NCBI GenBank assembly: GCA_914767715.1
Contig: OU612075.1
Location: 2,604,001-2,668,000, forward strand
Source: Membranipora membranacea
Taxonomy: Eukaryota > Bryozoa > Gymnolaemata > Cheilostomatida > Membraniporidae
Length of the DNA stretch: 64,000 nt
Direction: 5' to 3'
Shown here: positions 36,633-50,700 of the stretch, in pieces
Layout: every line of letters starts with the position of its first letter
Numbering within the stretch: position 1 is the first letter of the stretch
Program-made: the position numbers and the translations under genes
Notes under the pieces: model-generated
Told to the model about the DNA's origin: nothing
Seen by the model: only the letters and a program-made list of their open reading frames with translations
Database searches by the model: none

Positions 36633-36781
36633 AGGAGAGGTATCCACCCGAGGGTGCTGGGGGCTGGAACAATCAACAATGAAAGCTCCCCCAGTGGGGC
36701 TCGAACCCACAACTCCTGCGGCACTAATCGCCTGGCAGTGAATAGCAAGCGCGCTAACCGATTGCGCCATCTCACCATCCC
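36633..36781 (-). mobile_element. tRNA-derived SINE, well-preserved copy upstream of TRIM-2
   Basis: On the minus strand it starts gggatggtgagatggcgcaa, has an A-box (tggcgcaatcggttagcg) and a B-box (gggttcgagccc), and ends cctctcctga. It replaces a 27-bp stretch present in units A and C at the same place, so insertion went with a small deletion. It is too diverged at the acceptor ends to be called a functional tRNA gene. Confidence 0.82.
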
Positions 36782-37434
36782 ATTTATTTGAGGCTAGTTG
36801 ACAAAGCTTCCTGATTGATATCAGTTGTGTCTTGTTTTCTCTGCCTTCATTTTAGATTCAATCTCACATTCACTCAGTATTTATATCTAAAGGTTGTTGA
36901 TGAGTAACAGATAGTGGTCACCTGCAGTTAGAGGAAACACCAAACTCATTATTATATAGAGAGGAGTGAAGTAGTTCAACTTCTCACAGCTGTAAGATTT
37001 CATAGTTTTACTTCAGTGTAAGTTCATATTTGGGTTCTTAACACAGGAATATGCCAGAAGCCTGAGGATCCATAAGGCTGTTCCGTTGAATAATGGTAAG
37101 GTAGGAGTGAGCACTAAGCACTCTCTCAACAATGTGACCGTAGTCAGGTGATTGTGGAGCGACACAATTGAGCAACTTCTGATTAATCATCCATAGCAGA
37201 TTCTTGGTTATTTGTCTGTTGATACCTACGAAAAATACCAATAGTCTATTATATTTTGGACAAGGTAGTTGTGGCCTTATATTTGAGCCGAGCTTTTGCT
37301 CAATGAGATGGTTTTCCTGCCAGCTTCGCTACCCGGATGCTTTCCTTAGATGTGTGTTAAAAGATTTTGGGGCATAATTCTCTCATATTTTCTCATTTGG
37401 CAATATATTCAGGTCCAGGAGAGGCAAAGCCAAG

Positions 37435-40400
37435 ATGGCAACTGCAGCGCAACCTGAGGAGGGAGCTGTCATTTCCTGTAGTACTTGTCTTGAGGTAGAA
37501 GGCTACTTACTGAACCCAAAGAGTCTACCATGTCAGCATATAGTCTGTGTCAGATGTCTGGAGGATCAGGAAGGAGACGGGAAGTCTGTCAAATGCTCCA
37601 TTTGCGAGTAAGTTCAAATGATTTCCTCTGCAATGTTTTATGATGGCGTGAAACCAAATAAAACTAAGCCATTGCTCCAATAACATACAGGCAAAAAAGA
37701 AGTTTACCTATGATCACGATTCACTTTGAGAGGTTAAGGGGGGCAACTCTTTAACTGCTCAGTCGCCAGTTAAAAAGACCATGAATATTCATAAGCTTAT
37801 ATGAGGGGCACCTCAAAGTTCAGATGAAGCTGACCTTACTTGACCCAAAGCAATTGAAATCATTTTGTGTATCTGTAATTTAACAGAAAACAATATATGG
37901 TGACGATAGAAGAACTACCATCTGCTTTAGTAGGAGATGATTCTGTCTGTGATCCTTGTAAGAAGAAAGGAGTGCAGAGTCAGACAGCTAAAGTATTCTG
38001 TACTGAGTGTAAAAGGAAATACTGCGCTGTGCATGAGGAGGTTAGTGGAGTACTACAAGAGGTCCCAGCGATAGGCCAATGACCCTAACATGTACGCTGT
38101 GTTGCATAGGGTGGCCATGGTGGTATGGGATGAGTTTGGTAGATGCAAGTGCAAGACTCCAAGTAGTGAATAGCGGGCTCGCTAATTAATGCCAACAACC
38201 TAACCTCTTTTGGGGATGGTGAGATTGCGCAATCGGTTTGTGAGCTTGCTATTCACCGCCAGGCGATTGGTGCTGTAGGATTCATGTTAGAATCCTACTG
38301 AAGGAGCTTTCATGATGGATTGTCCGACCCTCAGCACCTTCGGACTTATCTCTCTCCTGACAGGTCCTGCTGATTTCACAGAGAGACTGCTTTGCTGATT
38401 CAATACAAAAGAATGATACATCCCTTTCTCAAATCTCCTCAACAAAACATTGCCTCTGCTTAGTGAAGTTCACAGCTTCCTCTATGTCAAATAATTTATG
38501 GTGTTGTCTTCTGATAAAGCAACCCATGATATTGTCTGCCAAAATATTAAGTGAATTATAATAATAGTGATCACACAGTTGAAGTTGCAGCAGGAAGGGT
38601 GCAGGCTACCTTATCATTACTATCAGTATGTGAGTTATATGCACATGTCAAAAGAGGAGGCAAATCCGTACAGGAAATTCCAGAGCAGCTTTCAATATTA
38701 ATCATAACTATGTATATCTCACCTACTTATCTCACTGTTATTCATTTTAGGCACACGAGGACCTAAACGAAGGTCATAAGATGATTTCTATTAAGTCGTA
38801 CAAAGAGTCAGCTTTCTCTGAAGAGCTTCGTTACTGTGAGCATCACAAGTCTGAGCCTGTTACTATCGGATGTAAAACATGCTGGATAATACTCTGTCCT
38901 CTCTGTATATCATCATCTGGTAACTGTGACAATGGTGAGTGTGATTATCCATCATAATTTAGATTCAACTTTCACAGATTTCTCAGAATTTTCTCTATCA
39001 TATGTGGAAGAGGGAAACCTGGTATTGATACCTGTCCTTGCAATCCGTGCCTACCTTACCATACATCTATAGTGAACACATGTTTTTAGTAGCATACCGC
39101 GATAAGTAGTATTTTGTTTGTAATCAGTCCCCACTTTGCTCAAAATAATATGTAATAAGTTGACTAGAAAAGTTCAATAAAACAACCCACAGCCTGCTGA
39201 TAACTATTTAAATCAAATTGACTTGGATTGTTCAGTTTACTTTAATCATTTAGAACAGTTCAACCAAGGTTTAGTGAAGAATTTAAACCTAAACAACAAT
39301 ATGTAAGTGAGACAAAACTATATTTTCCACGTCCTTCACAGGTGGACCTCATAACTTGATGGCTCTCATTGAGTTGGAGAAGGAGTTCACTCAGTACCTG
39401 GAGCCACTTAAACAGGAGTTAGAGGATCGGTTTGATGAGTTTTCTGCCATCGTCAAGGAGACGACACTGAATCTGAGCCATTGGGACATTGAGACAGAGC
39501 AATCGATCTCTGCTCTGCACAAAGCTAGAGATGAGCAGGTAACTCCTCCCATAAAAAGATGAATTCGGGATATGATCACGTTTTTGCAGGGGATTGCACC
39601 CTGAGGGTTACGGTCATTACTAAATTGCCAGATCTCAAAACGTGAAAGTCTGTTAGAATAATATATACCAGTCAGAGCCAATATGAACTTCTTCTGGTAT
39701 CCTGCAGCAATTTCGGGTTAAAGTTAGTGGTTTTGGTGTTTTAAATGTTAAAAGATACCCTGTGACATCCACATAAAGGGTAATGATGAAGCCCCCCCCC
39801 CCCCAACATGAATTGTCTATTACTCCTTATCCTGATTGTAGCTGAGGGAGATAAATGCAAAATATGCAGATCTTGAGGATGAACAAAGAAGGTCAAGAGG
39901 TCAAGGTAAAGAACAGCTCTCTGAGTACAAAGACAAAGCAGGAACTAAACTAGCAGAACTACATGAGTCTCTGAAGAGTATGAGGGAGGATATCTCACAG
40001 AGACATGTGGTAAGGATTTTAATGGAAATCAAGACCGCTAAACATATTCCGTTGCGTGTTACCTTTCTGTAAACAGATGTAGGGTTGGTTTTATGAGATT
40101 CTCGGCCTATTGGCTCAGATCAAAGTGTCATGGCCAATGGCTGATTAGTGCCTGTTTCAGTTTCTGGCAGCTTGCTGCACACTCACGATTAGGACGTCCA
40201 CCATTGCCTCACCTCTAGGATGCATTTTAGTTTACTAGGGTGTATCACACTCTCAGCATGAGGACTCCGGGCAACTTGTGTCCCACTTTAGGGGTAGCCC
40301 ACCCGCTGTTTTGTCATAAACAGGGCTGTTTTATGAGCAAGTTAGGAGATTTGCACTGGTCTGAATGCTGCAAAGACACAGTGGTTTGTGCTTTTCCAAA

Positions 40401-42311
40401 ACCTTGAAAATGCCGGCAATACTTGAATGTCTTCCATTGGAACAACCACGTGTCTGGTTTCTGTCAGATAATATTGATCTGTTGATATTTCATATATTGA
40501 ACAATCCCAAGGCCCACCCAAGCTAAATATCATTTGTAACCCCATTGTGTGATCAGCAAACAAAAAGTTGTAGGCACTCAGTATTTTAATTCGAATTTCT
40601 GATCATTGTTTCCGTTTTCTATATAATACCCAAGAAATTACACAGTCTAATCCAAGTCACAGACTTTGAGATTCATGCCTTGTGTGATCGTCTGTACAGC
40701 TGATCCTGATCAAACAGTTCTATATATCATAGGCAATCCTTTTTAGAGAGTTTGGGTTAAACTCCCAGGTCTTTACTACAACTAAACCGCTGCCATTATT
40801 TTAGGAGTTACCCCATCTTTTTCCATGAGCATACTTAATTAAGAATCTTTGTAATGTGAATGTTTCCACCTCTATGATGGCTGGCCATGCAATTGGTTTG
40901 TGAACCATCACAACGCATATTTCATTACAGGAGATAGCACGTGTCAAATCTGTTGTCATGGATTCAACATTTTTTCCACTTTTCAGGTTGATAATTTGAC
41001 TGCAAGAGGGTCATTTATAAAGAGAATGAGTTCATTTATGAAGGCAAAGTTCCCTGGTATAGCGATTCAGAGGCAGCAAGTGCTCGTCAAATCAGGTATG
41101 GTTAGAAGTTCAGCATTCAGTTAGGCATCCTCAGGCTTAATAAAACCTCACAGATACAGCAAACCAATAATTCAGGCTAGAGTAAAGCTTCCTACAAGTC
41201 GCAAACTTGCATCTTATCATCTGTCCAACTTCTTGTAATAATTGCCAAAATAAGAAAATGGAAATGCCGCTAATTGCATGGCAATTGGCATAATGTATTA
41301 TTATATCAGTAACTTTTTTATGTCTATTTAATAGGGACAGAGTCCAGAGATATTGAGATGAAGATTGAAGCTGCTGACGACATCATTATTGCCCCTCCAG
41401 GAAACGAGCAATTTTTTCTCCCGACCTCTCTTCAGTTAGTCAAACAAGTTGCTGTAAGAAACCCAGTGAAAGTTTGCCATTATCAAGGCTGCACATATGT
41501 CGGAAAGGGGAACTTTGATGTCGACAGAATCGATAGAGATGGAAATGTTACTGAGTCATTCATCAAATTACCAGGACTTCCGGAATGTATAATCGCTCAT
41601 GAGGACAGACTGTACATACTGGTGGTAGACAAATCTTATTCAGTACATGTCAATGATCTGAACGGTACACAGCTGCACACCTGGAAACATGAAAATACAT
41701 GTACTTATGCTTTAAGTCGAGCTCTCACTGTTGTCAACAATCAACTTGTTATCGCAGGCACAGGAGGGAAATGTTTCATCATATACAGCCTGACTGGAAC
41801 ACTGATACAAAAAATTGACTGTGATCTTATTGGTGAAATCAAAGTATCGCTATGCTTTGACTCAGGAGGCTCAATCTTAGTAACAAATCGTTCGACCAAG
41901 CCTCATCTATACAAATTTAATCTAGAATCAGGAGTTGTACAATGGAGGTCTGATGAGATTCCATATCCTGTTACTGTTACAAAGTTATCCAATGACTATG
42001 CACTCACTTGTAAATGGGAGGAAAGTAATGACATCAAGCTCTTCATTATTGACTCAAATACAGGTGAGTTATATTACATTATATTTGGGCCCTGAACAAG
42101 CAACTGCTCCCGGTCCCACTAAAAAGGCTTGTTTCCTAATAATAAAGCTTTTCTTATAACTATTTCAGGTGTAATGGTGAAAGAACTGAACGATCCAGAT
42201 ATCCGACCCAGTGTCTCCGTTGTACGTGATATATGTGTTGATGGTGATACTGTCATTCTACCTAGACTGGAGGAGAATGTCGTTCTGTTCTACAAGCTGA
42301 AGTATGATTAG
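37435..42311 (+). CDS. TRIM-2: RING/B-box/coiled-coil/NHL-like E3 ubiquitin ligase
   Basis: Exons 37435-37607, 37887-38040, 38751-38934, 39342-39538, 39842-40009, 40987-41095, 41335-42063, 42169-42311: 618 residues, with the same exon lengths and phases as TRIM-1. All RING and B-box ligands are kept; the extra cysteine before LPCQH in TRIM-1 is serine here. The propeller exon is intact and differs from TRIM-1 mainly in loops: LVVDKSYSVHV against LVKGEPPSVHV, IAGTGGK against IPDIGGK, TNRSTKP against TNNTTKP. Intron 7 is about 140 bp shorter than in the sisters. The position upstream of IgSF-B on the same strand repeats the unit A order. Confidence 0.9.
38212..38363 (+). mobile_element. tRNA-derived SINE in TRIM-2 intron 2
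   Basis: Same family, place and orientation as 19581-19731, with the same decayed B-box. Shared by descent through the gene duplication. Confidence 0.78.
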
Positions 42312-44476
42312 AGACTGGGATAGCTCTTATCAGTAAGCAAACTATGTTTTTTTACCATTTCTTTGATCAGTAAACCTGAATAATCATTAAACTTAATAAT
42401 ATCATCATCACTAATGGAAAGTGTTAAAGTTGTTCTCTCTTGGAATCTTCCTCTCTTATGATAAAATGTCGAATTGATATTTCCGTTGCTGAAAACATAT
42501 CTGGACTTTTCTTACTGAAAAAATAAGTGTTAAGATTTCAATTTTCCAGATCGAGCAGTAGATCTTAGTTTCTGAATTAGAAAAATCTTCAGATATAAAA
42601 TCAACTTGAACCAACTTGCTGTCTGCGCTGTTATAGTAATTAATCTAGCCTCGTCTCCAAGGGTAGACCTCTGCAGAATTAGTGACTTTTGTGCTGCAAT
42701 AGTCTTGACTCTATTTTTAGACTCAGATAGCAACGCATTGTAAGAAAACGATAAAAGGGATAGTGTGATTCAGATGAGCAGAAGTTGATTAGAAGCTGTT
42801 ATGTTTCTTCCAACTGACTGTCGTTGTATCTGACAATTATTAACATGTGAAGGAATAAACGGAGGTACTGTAAGTCTTACACTAAATGCTGGTATCTGCA
42901 GACATCATTCAGTAGTAGGAGAATGCTACCTCGGCTAGAACAGTTACGTCAGCTTAATGGTGTCTGAGACTTATTTGGACCGAACTGTACAAAACTACTA
43001 ACAACTCTGTCTGTCAACTGTCTATTCTATGTCTATGTCTATGTCTGCTTTTTATTTCTTACTCGAATGATTGTGCTCCAAAGTCATCTTGTTTTAGTGT
43101 ATTACTTTTTGTATATTGACTATGTGGCACTTTGCCTCACCAAAGCTTTGGTTGTAAATATGTGTGCTTGGACATCCATTTGTGTAGCTGTATGTTTTTG
43201 GTTTTTTTGTCATGAAATCCGGCTTTTTACTGAATGCTTTTCATCAAGATTGCTTGCAGTTGTTTTCTGAATCTTTATCAGTGATACATCATCCACACCA
43301 TAAATATGACACTTAAGCATTCAACCCTACAACTAATATTTTTACCTCCAAAGACAAAAAAATACATCCATGGTTCAGGCTGTATTCGATTCAACTATGA
43401 ACAATCATTCAGGCAGCCAACGAGATATTGACATGTTCTATTTGTAGTACTTATTCATTAAAAGGCATCGCTTTATTATTTCAAGACATGAACGACCACT
43501 GTTCTGGCGTTCTGTATTTATCTCAGTAGGGCTAATTATCATGTTGAGAGATTTGTTTACACTTTTTGTTGATTTGTATTATGGAAATCAACGTTATCGT
43601 CTAGTTTTTTTCTATTATACCAACTTACTGATTATTCTATATGCTTGCTCAAAAACTTTCTTGTACCTTGTCCCATTTACTATTCGTTTAGGTAATAAAA
43701 GCAAAATAAAGAACAAAAATCAAATTAAATTTATTTTTAGTTAAATTTAGTTCGGTTAAATTTACAGGCAATAATGACAAAGGTGATAAAAATTTATGCT
43801 AACAAAGCTTAAGTTTGAAAATGAGACAGAATGGGAAAGACGGCTAGGATTACTTTTACATAGATAAGCTTGGGTAGTTCACGATGGTCGAGAGTTTGCC
43901 CTGTTTATGAGAAAATAGAGGGTGGGCTGACCCTAAAGAGGGACGCAAGTTGCCCAGAGTCATCGTACTGAGAGTGTGATATATCCTAGTAAACTAGAAT
44001 GCATCCAAGAGGTGAGGCCATGGTGGACCTCCTAATCATAAGTGTGCAGCAAGCTGCCAGAAACTGACACAGGCACTTATCAGCCATTGGCAGTGACACT
44101 TTGATCTTAGCCAATAGGCCGAGAGTCCGCAGTGTGCTCTACACCGGAATTGAGCACTTTCGGAGCCTATTGAATCACGTCATTTCCTAGAGCTGCAGAA
44201 GCAACACTACTGCAGGCACTCTCAATTAGTATGTTAATCTCTCTTCAATTATACCGCCATTTTCTCGAAAAATTTAAAAAAATTATAAAATATTATTCAA
44301 TAATTATATAAAAATTTATAAATATTAAAAAATTTAATAATTATAAAAGGGTTTTTATTAATATTATTAAAAAAAAATTATAAAAAGTTATAAGATATGA
44401 AACAATGCTCAGCCACTCACAAATTCGATTTTCAGAATATAGAATTAAAACCTTAAATTTGTATTTTTGTTTGTAG
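42312..44476. other. TRIM-2 / IgSF-B intergenic region
   Basis: Parallels 23830-26390. It contains the inverted repeat R (about 43880-44125) and an AT-only stretch (about 44270-44395). Unlike unit A, it carries an extra ~60 bp with tgctcagccactcac just before Ig exon 1. No signal-peptide exon recognised. Confidence 0.55.
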
Positions 44477-47400
44477 TTGATGGTGTACAGATGGGTCAGA
44501 TTACAAGGCTTGCGGAGCCTGTAGTAAAGTTTGCTGGAGAGAGCGCAACATTGCCATGCTATGTCTCCAGCCCACCTGGTTCCATCATCATTGTATGTCT
44601 TGTTATCTAGTATTATAACTATAATTTATGTTTGCAAAAGCGCTGGTTGTACTATAGGCCAAAAATCAAAGTCATTGCACATGTATTTGAGCTGGAAACA
44701 ATGCGTTAACTGAAACACAAAAAATGTTTGGAATGTCGCAAATACTCAGTATCAATATACTACCTTAAGAATATTATTATTATTATGAACTTTATTAAAC
44801 ACCGATCAATGCAAGAAGAATATAAGACCATGTGAGAAAAAATAAAACACTGTTGAGTAGTATCAAGGTGCTATGGAAATAATATCAAGTAACTTACTTT
44901 ATACTAAGCTACTATGGGCAACCTAGGTTTTCTGGGATCCAATCCATATTTTGTTAGGCGCCTTAGCCTTATGACTCATACAACTTAATAACGATGTATC
45001 AATGTTGTAGGTTTAAACTATTTTTTTTAACATTTCAATATGAATGGATAGTTTCACAGGTCACATGGAGTTATCTGAACAGTACCAGTAGCAGTAAAAC
45101 GATAACACAGAGTTTTAACGTTGCTGATGATAATAATAGCGATGAAGACGGCGAGCTGAAATATGAGATTAATTGTCCAGCAAACCTAGGTAAGAAATCA
45201 CTGAGTCCACAAACTCAGACTATGGTTTAAACTCCCTTAATCGCTCCTCCATACTTTGGCATACTATTTGCTCAGGCAGGGGATTGGTGGGATATACAGA
45301 GTGCAAAGCAACTATTGTCGGAAGCTTGGGCTAAAATCCACTTTCTGGATTTGATTTGTTTATTTTATCGGGTAACGTATAAAAAATGTGTGAGTTTAAG
45401 ATGATGAGGCTCCATATGCGCAGTAGCATCGCTACCCGAGGCGCAAGAGCCTTGAGTTGGGTTGGAATTCATTTGACTCTTATGAACATTACCCTTCAGC
45501 AGCGGAGGCGCTCACAATTAGGCCAGCAGGGTGCTACTTTAAAACCGACTTAAATGATCCAATACATTTAATCGAACGGATTGAAATAGGCCAGCTGTTC
45601 CAACAGACGCTTGGTAGTCAGGTTGACGATGACCACAGGATGATGTAGAGAGAGGGTAAGGCAGGTCGAGGAGAGATTTGCGAGTGGTGTAGGCGGGAGT
45701 AGGAGGAGTTGATGAATAAAGTTAAACACTGTCCTAAAGTAGATGTATTTTGTCTTTAAATTGGTGCACAGGTATGCTCTGCACTGCTTGCAAGGTGAGT
45801 CAACCTTGTGTCAAAAGCGTGACCTTGCCTTTGAGGGCTCTGTATATTTCGCCAGTTGTTATATAACAATTTAAGTTTGACAGATTCGACTTGATTTAAA
45901 TTTGACATACCAATCTCCTTCTCTAGTAAGAGGTTCAACCGATATCTTCCCGAACAACTTTTAGGAATGTTCGACAAATATCGCAACTGCAAATAATTCT
46001 GCTCAAACATTGTCTGGTTTGAGAATTTTCTCTCGATTATAACCAGAATAGTAACAATTCACAATTTCCATGGAGGTAGACATACTTTTGCAAGTCACGA
46101 GCCACAGATCATAAGTCATCAACTGTTGAAGCTCTAAAATTTGAGAACAACGTGTCGTTTCTTTTTGTAGGTACTGTGATATATCATATTACTGTGAATA
46201 ATCTAGCACTACAAGATTCCGGTATGTACCAGTGTTGTACATATGTAGAGGGAGCTTCTAGTCCTACAGATATTATGTCTACCAAGATAACCGTTCTCTC
46301 TCCTCCTAAGGTGAAGTGTGATAATTATCACATAACACACATGACCACTATTTTAGATACATAGCCTGAGATGTTGGGACAGGAGAATTTATATGAATTG
46401 TGGTATTTAACTCTCTTTGTGGGGATAAGGTCTTCCCATTATTATATCTTCTTCTCTGAAGGCTTACTCTTTGACTCTCTGTCAAAATTGAGAATCCACA
46501 ACAAATATTGGGTTTTAAGAAATGATGAATTTTCTGAAGCATAATTCCAGTAACAGATAACATAATTCTTGGGATTTCTATTGAATCGATGCTCTTTATT
46601 TTTGTTGCTTTCAGGTGGCATTTGCAGCTTCCACTTTGGTAACTCACTCTTTCCTTGGTATGAATGTCACAATGAAATGCATGACCGAGGGAGAACCTGC
46701 ACCTAATGTCACATGGGGTAAAGCTAACGGCAAACCACTGTCAGATAAAGGCAGATCCTACCAGGTGAAGCTGCCAGCAGGTGGTAGACGATCGGTACGT
46801 TCTATCTTGATACTTCAGTAACTTATGGCTGGTTCATATTATTGTCCCAGACAGCTATCCCAGATAACCATCCCAGTCAATGTGACCATGAAAATAACAC
46901 AATCCCAGTCTGTCTGAGTCGGTCTGGGGCAGTATCTGGAAAGTTCGTCAAACTTTCCAGATACTGACCCAGACCGACCCAGACTCATTTTACATCTGGG
47001 TACTATGTGAATGCAACATTGGGATGATTGTGGACCATTGGGGACCACCGTGGACCATATGGGACAATCTGGGACAATCCTCTACAATTTTAACACACAT
47101 CATAATTATACCAGCACTATTCCAGACAAAAACATATTTGCTTCTCTTGGATGACTTTGCAATGTGGACATAAGACTGGAACCATCTAGGATGGCATCCC
47201 AGTGTCAACTGGGACAATGTGGACCATGCTTTACTTAACCCAGTGACCTTGAGTATGAATATCCTTTTTTATAGCAGAACATTAATTAACGTTTGCAAAC
47301 ATGTCATCAGACTTGCGCAAATAATATTTTTGGCGGATCGGATATTCTTTGCGACATAACCTTTGCAACATTTGTTTCATTGTGATCACTTATTATACAT

Positions 47401-47604
47401 AGATAACAGATCTGACGATACTTAACTTGACTAAAGAAGACAGGGGATCCTACAAGTGCAGTGCAGACAACTCTGTAAGGCCTCCGGATCAGATGTATTC
47501 CTCCCTCTCTATAGAATGTGCGCCGTCTGTCGCTCCGGTAGAACCGAGTTATGGCACTGCCACCTCGGAAGCCATGGCAGCCATGCTCTGGTGTCAAGTT
47601 GATG
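44477..47604 (+). CDS. IgSF-B: immunoglobulin-superfamily gene, 3' part lost
   Basis: Exons 44477-44592 (enters phase 1), 45060-45189, 46171-46310, 46615-46794, 47403-47604 (ends phase 1), all in one frame with GT/AG borders. Domain 1, V-like: ATLPCYV, VTWSY, LQDSGMYQCC. Domain 2, C2-like: VTMKCMTEG, VTWGK, EDRGSYKCSADN. Domain 3 starts with MLWCQVD and stops at the exon border. The cysteine lost in IgSF-A is present here and exon 5 is in frame. No exon 6 or 7 follows: the sequence runs into a pyrimidine tract and element E2. By family an extracellular adhesion or recognition protein. The signal-peptide exon was not found, so whether a product is made is unknown. Confidence 0.75.
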
Positions 47605-47659
47605 GTATGTCTATATTTATGTACCATTTCATAAATCATTTATGATAAGATAAGATCTA

Positions 47660-47790
47660 TTTTAAAACCCTTCACAGAGCTAATGTCCGTGGTTTCTTTT
47701 CTCTTTCCTTCTTTCTTCTCTTTTCCCTTTTTCTTCTTCCCTTTTTCTTCTCCCCTCTTTTGCCCCCCCCTGCAAGTACCTTATGCCCCA
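47660..47790. repeat. pyrimidine-rich tract at the IgSF-B breakpoint
   Basis: A run of tttctt/ttcccttt motifs ending in a c8 stretch, lying between the last alignable base of the Ig intron (about 47685) and the truncated left end of E2. It is absent from unit A. Confidence 0.85.
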
Positions 47791-50700
47791 ACTTATACTA
47801 CCTAGACAGGCCAATAGCATTCAATACTGTCCCACGACATGACGTAATTAGTTTGTGCTGTGAGCCACAGTTTACTATATATCCATCAAGGTAATAATGT
47901 GTAAAATCAAGGGAAGCTGGGCATGCTATCAGCCGCTGTCCAGCCCCTTATTATTCAAACACAAAGCAAATTGGTGAGTGTATGCAAAAGACCTTTCTGC
48001 ACGAGATGATATTAATAACTTGTCTCCAGAGCCGGAAATTTTTATGATAAGAGACAATCATTAGCCAATAAACACAGCCATTTACCCTCAGCACTTCCTT
48101 CACTACTATAAAAATGTAAAGAACACCTATAACACAAGATCACAAATATTTTGTTGGATGAGCCAGGTCTAAGCACCAGCAACACCACCATCATCATTTT
48201 TTTCCTTAAAACTATTCTTAGTTGTGACTGAACACAACCAGTGTGCTCAAATTGGATTGCTAATTTTATTGTCGCTTCACAAGGAAGAATAGATCTGTGC
48301 TGTTAAATTGAGTATGCAAACTACAGATAGCTGTTGTTCCTGAGTACGTATGAGGAATCTAGAGCATATGACAATAACTTAAAATTGTTATACTTCAGTA
48401 CTGTAGTTAAAATCTAATGGCCTTTACTGAGACCAAATTCAACAGTGATTACTGTATAATTGACAATGTCTCCTTACAGAGGGATTTTTTAGTCATTGCG
48501 GAAGGGATTGTTGCTGCTCATTGATTCAAAAACTTCTCTGGCTGTCTAAATAAAGGGTTCAGAAGCTTATTTTATGGCTCAGATGGTTTCTATATTAATA
48601 GCCATTATTCATACTAAACCTTAGCTCATACCAACAAAAAATTATTGCAGGCTGCGGAGGTTTGTGCTTGTGAGCAGCCATGATGCACATGAGCACGCAA
48701 TTCTTGGCTGAGTCAAGCATTAATGCTGGTGATCGTTTGGCCGGCATCATAGACCTACTACTAATAATTATTAGTAGGTCTATGGCCGGCATTTATTTTT
48801 CAGTCTTGGAAATTATTAGAATCACTGCTTCCATCCTTTTTCTGTTGTTTCATCATTACATATAGTTCCATTTTCTCAGATGATGGTGTGTCCTGTTGTA
48901 ATAACTACTTTTCCACACTGCTGTATTTGTGAATAGGTCAAGGAAGCAATTGACATTCACTGTTGATGCCGATATCTTATTGATAAACTCAAAGAACCTT
49001 ACCGGCATTGGCAAAATTAAATTTGGTCTCAGTAAAGGCCATTAGATTTTAACTACAGTACTGAAGTATAACAATTTTAAGTTATTGTCATATGCTCTAG
49101 ATTCCTCATACGTACTCAGGAACAACAGCTATCTGTAGTTTGCATACTCAATTTACAGCACAGATCTATTCTTCCTTGTGAAGCAACAATAAAATTGGCA
49201 ATCCAATTTGAACTGACTGGTTGTGTGCATTTTTGAAGAAAAAAACGATGATGGTGGTGATAAGATCTGGCTCATCCAACAAAATATTTTTGATATTGTG
49301 TTATATGTATTCTTTACATTTTTATAGTAGTGATGGGACTGGAAGTGCTGAGGGTAAATGGCTGTGTTTATTTCAGTGTTTATTGGCCAATGATTGTATC
49401 TTATCATAAAAAGTTCTGGTTCTGGGGGCAAATTATTAATACCCTCTTGTGCGGAAAGGTCTTTTACATACACTCACCAACTTTCTTCGTGTTTGAATAA
49501 TAAGGGGCTGGACAGGGGCCGATATCATGCCCAGCAACCCTTGATTTTTCACATTATTTCATTGAATTGTATATAGTAAACTATGGCTCACAGCACAAAC
49601 TAATTACGTCATGTCGTGCTATTTAAAGGGCAACCAAGGTTTCGCAGCAATGCATTAAGGTAATGTCAAAGACCGATCCGAATATCAACATATCATATAC
49701 CGTTGGAAAGCTGCCGAGCTACTGAAAGTGAATACCTGAACAAAAACTTGATTCGATGACGTTGTGTCATTAAAGGGAGGAAATGAGGCAGAAAACGCTG
49801 TTTTTGTCAAAGCAGATGGAGGAGTCAAATTAATTGCAATGAATTTCAAAACAGGTGGAATGTATACTAAGAGATTGAGTTCATAGTAAAATATAATTTT
49901 CTTTGATATATGACTAGTCTAAACTGACTTTTTACGTCACGGCATACAACGCATTTTTTTGTGTGAAGCCATGAAAATATGTGAAAATTCAATCATTAAT
50001 TCAGAACAGATCATAGGCCCGAAACAAAATTAATTATGATTTTCCCTTAGAGTACACTTCAAATGTCACACATAATGACTTTCAACAAATTACCTTGTAT
50101 ATTGCGAAAACAGTAGACTCTCGAATACACCTGATATCTTTCGCAACTTTTGCATAACGTCAAATGTGCTGTCCAAATGACCATTATTGTGGCCAAACAA
50201 AGTTTTTTTGACAGTTCTCACATACGAAGCCGCTTTTATTACCCATGGTGCACGCAGGAAATGCCAACAGATTTTTTCACTGCATCTTCGTTTTTCTTGA
50301 ATTTAACGCGAAAGAATGACCAAAAACACCTCAAAAGTCCCAAAAAATAGCTGTTTTTTGGCATTATTTTGCGTTAAATTCAAGAAAAATGAAGATGCCG
50401 GGAAAAAATCTTTTGGTATTTCCTGTGTGCACCATGGCTAATGAAAGCGGCTTCGTATGTGAGAACTTTCAAAAAAACTTTGTTTGGCCACAATAATGGT
50501 CATTTGGACAGCACATTTGATGTTATGCAAAAGTTGCAAAAAATATTAGCTGTATTCGAGAGTCTACTGTTTTCGCAATATGCAAGCTAATTTGTTGAAA
50601 GTTAATAGGTATAACATTTGAAGTGTACTCTTAGGGAAAATCATAATCAATTTTGTTTCGAGCCTATGATCTGTTCTGAATTAATGATTGAAACTTCACA

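Noticed and set aside
36633-36781. A functional tRNA gene on the minus strand
   Set aside because: A- and B-boxes are good, but the acceptor ends do not pair and the sequence continues into a body shared with three intronic copies, so it is a SINE.
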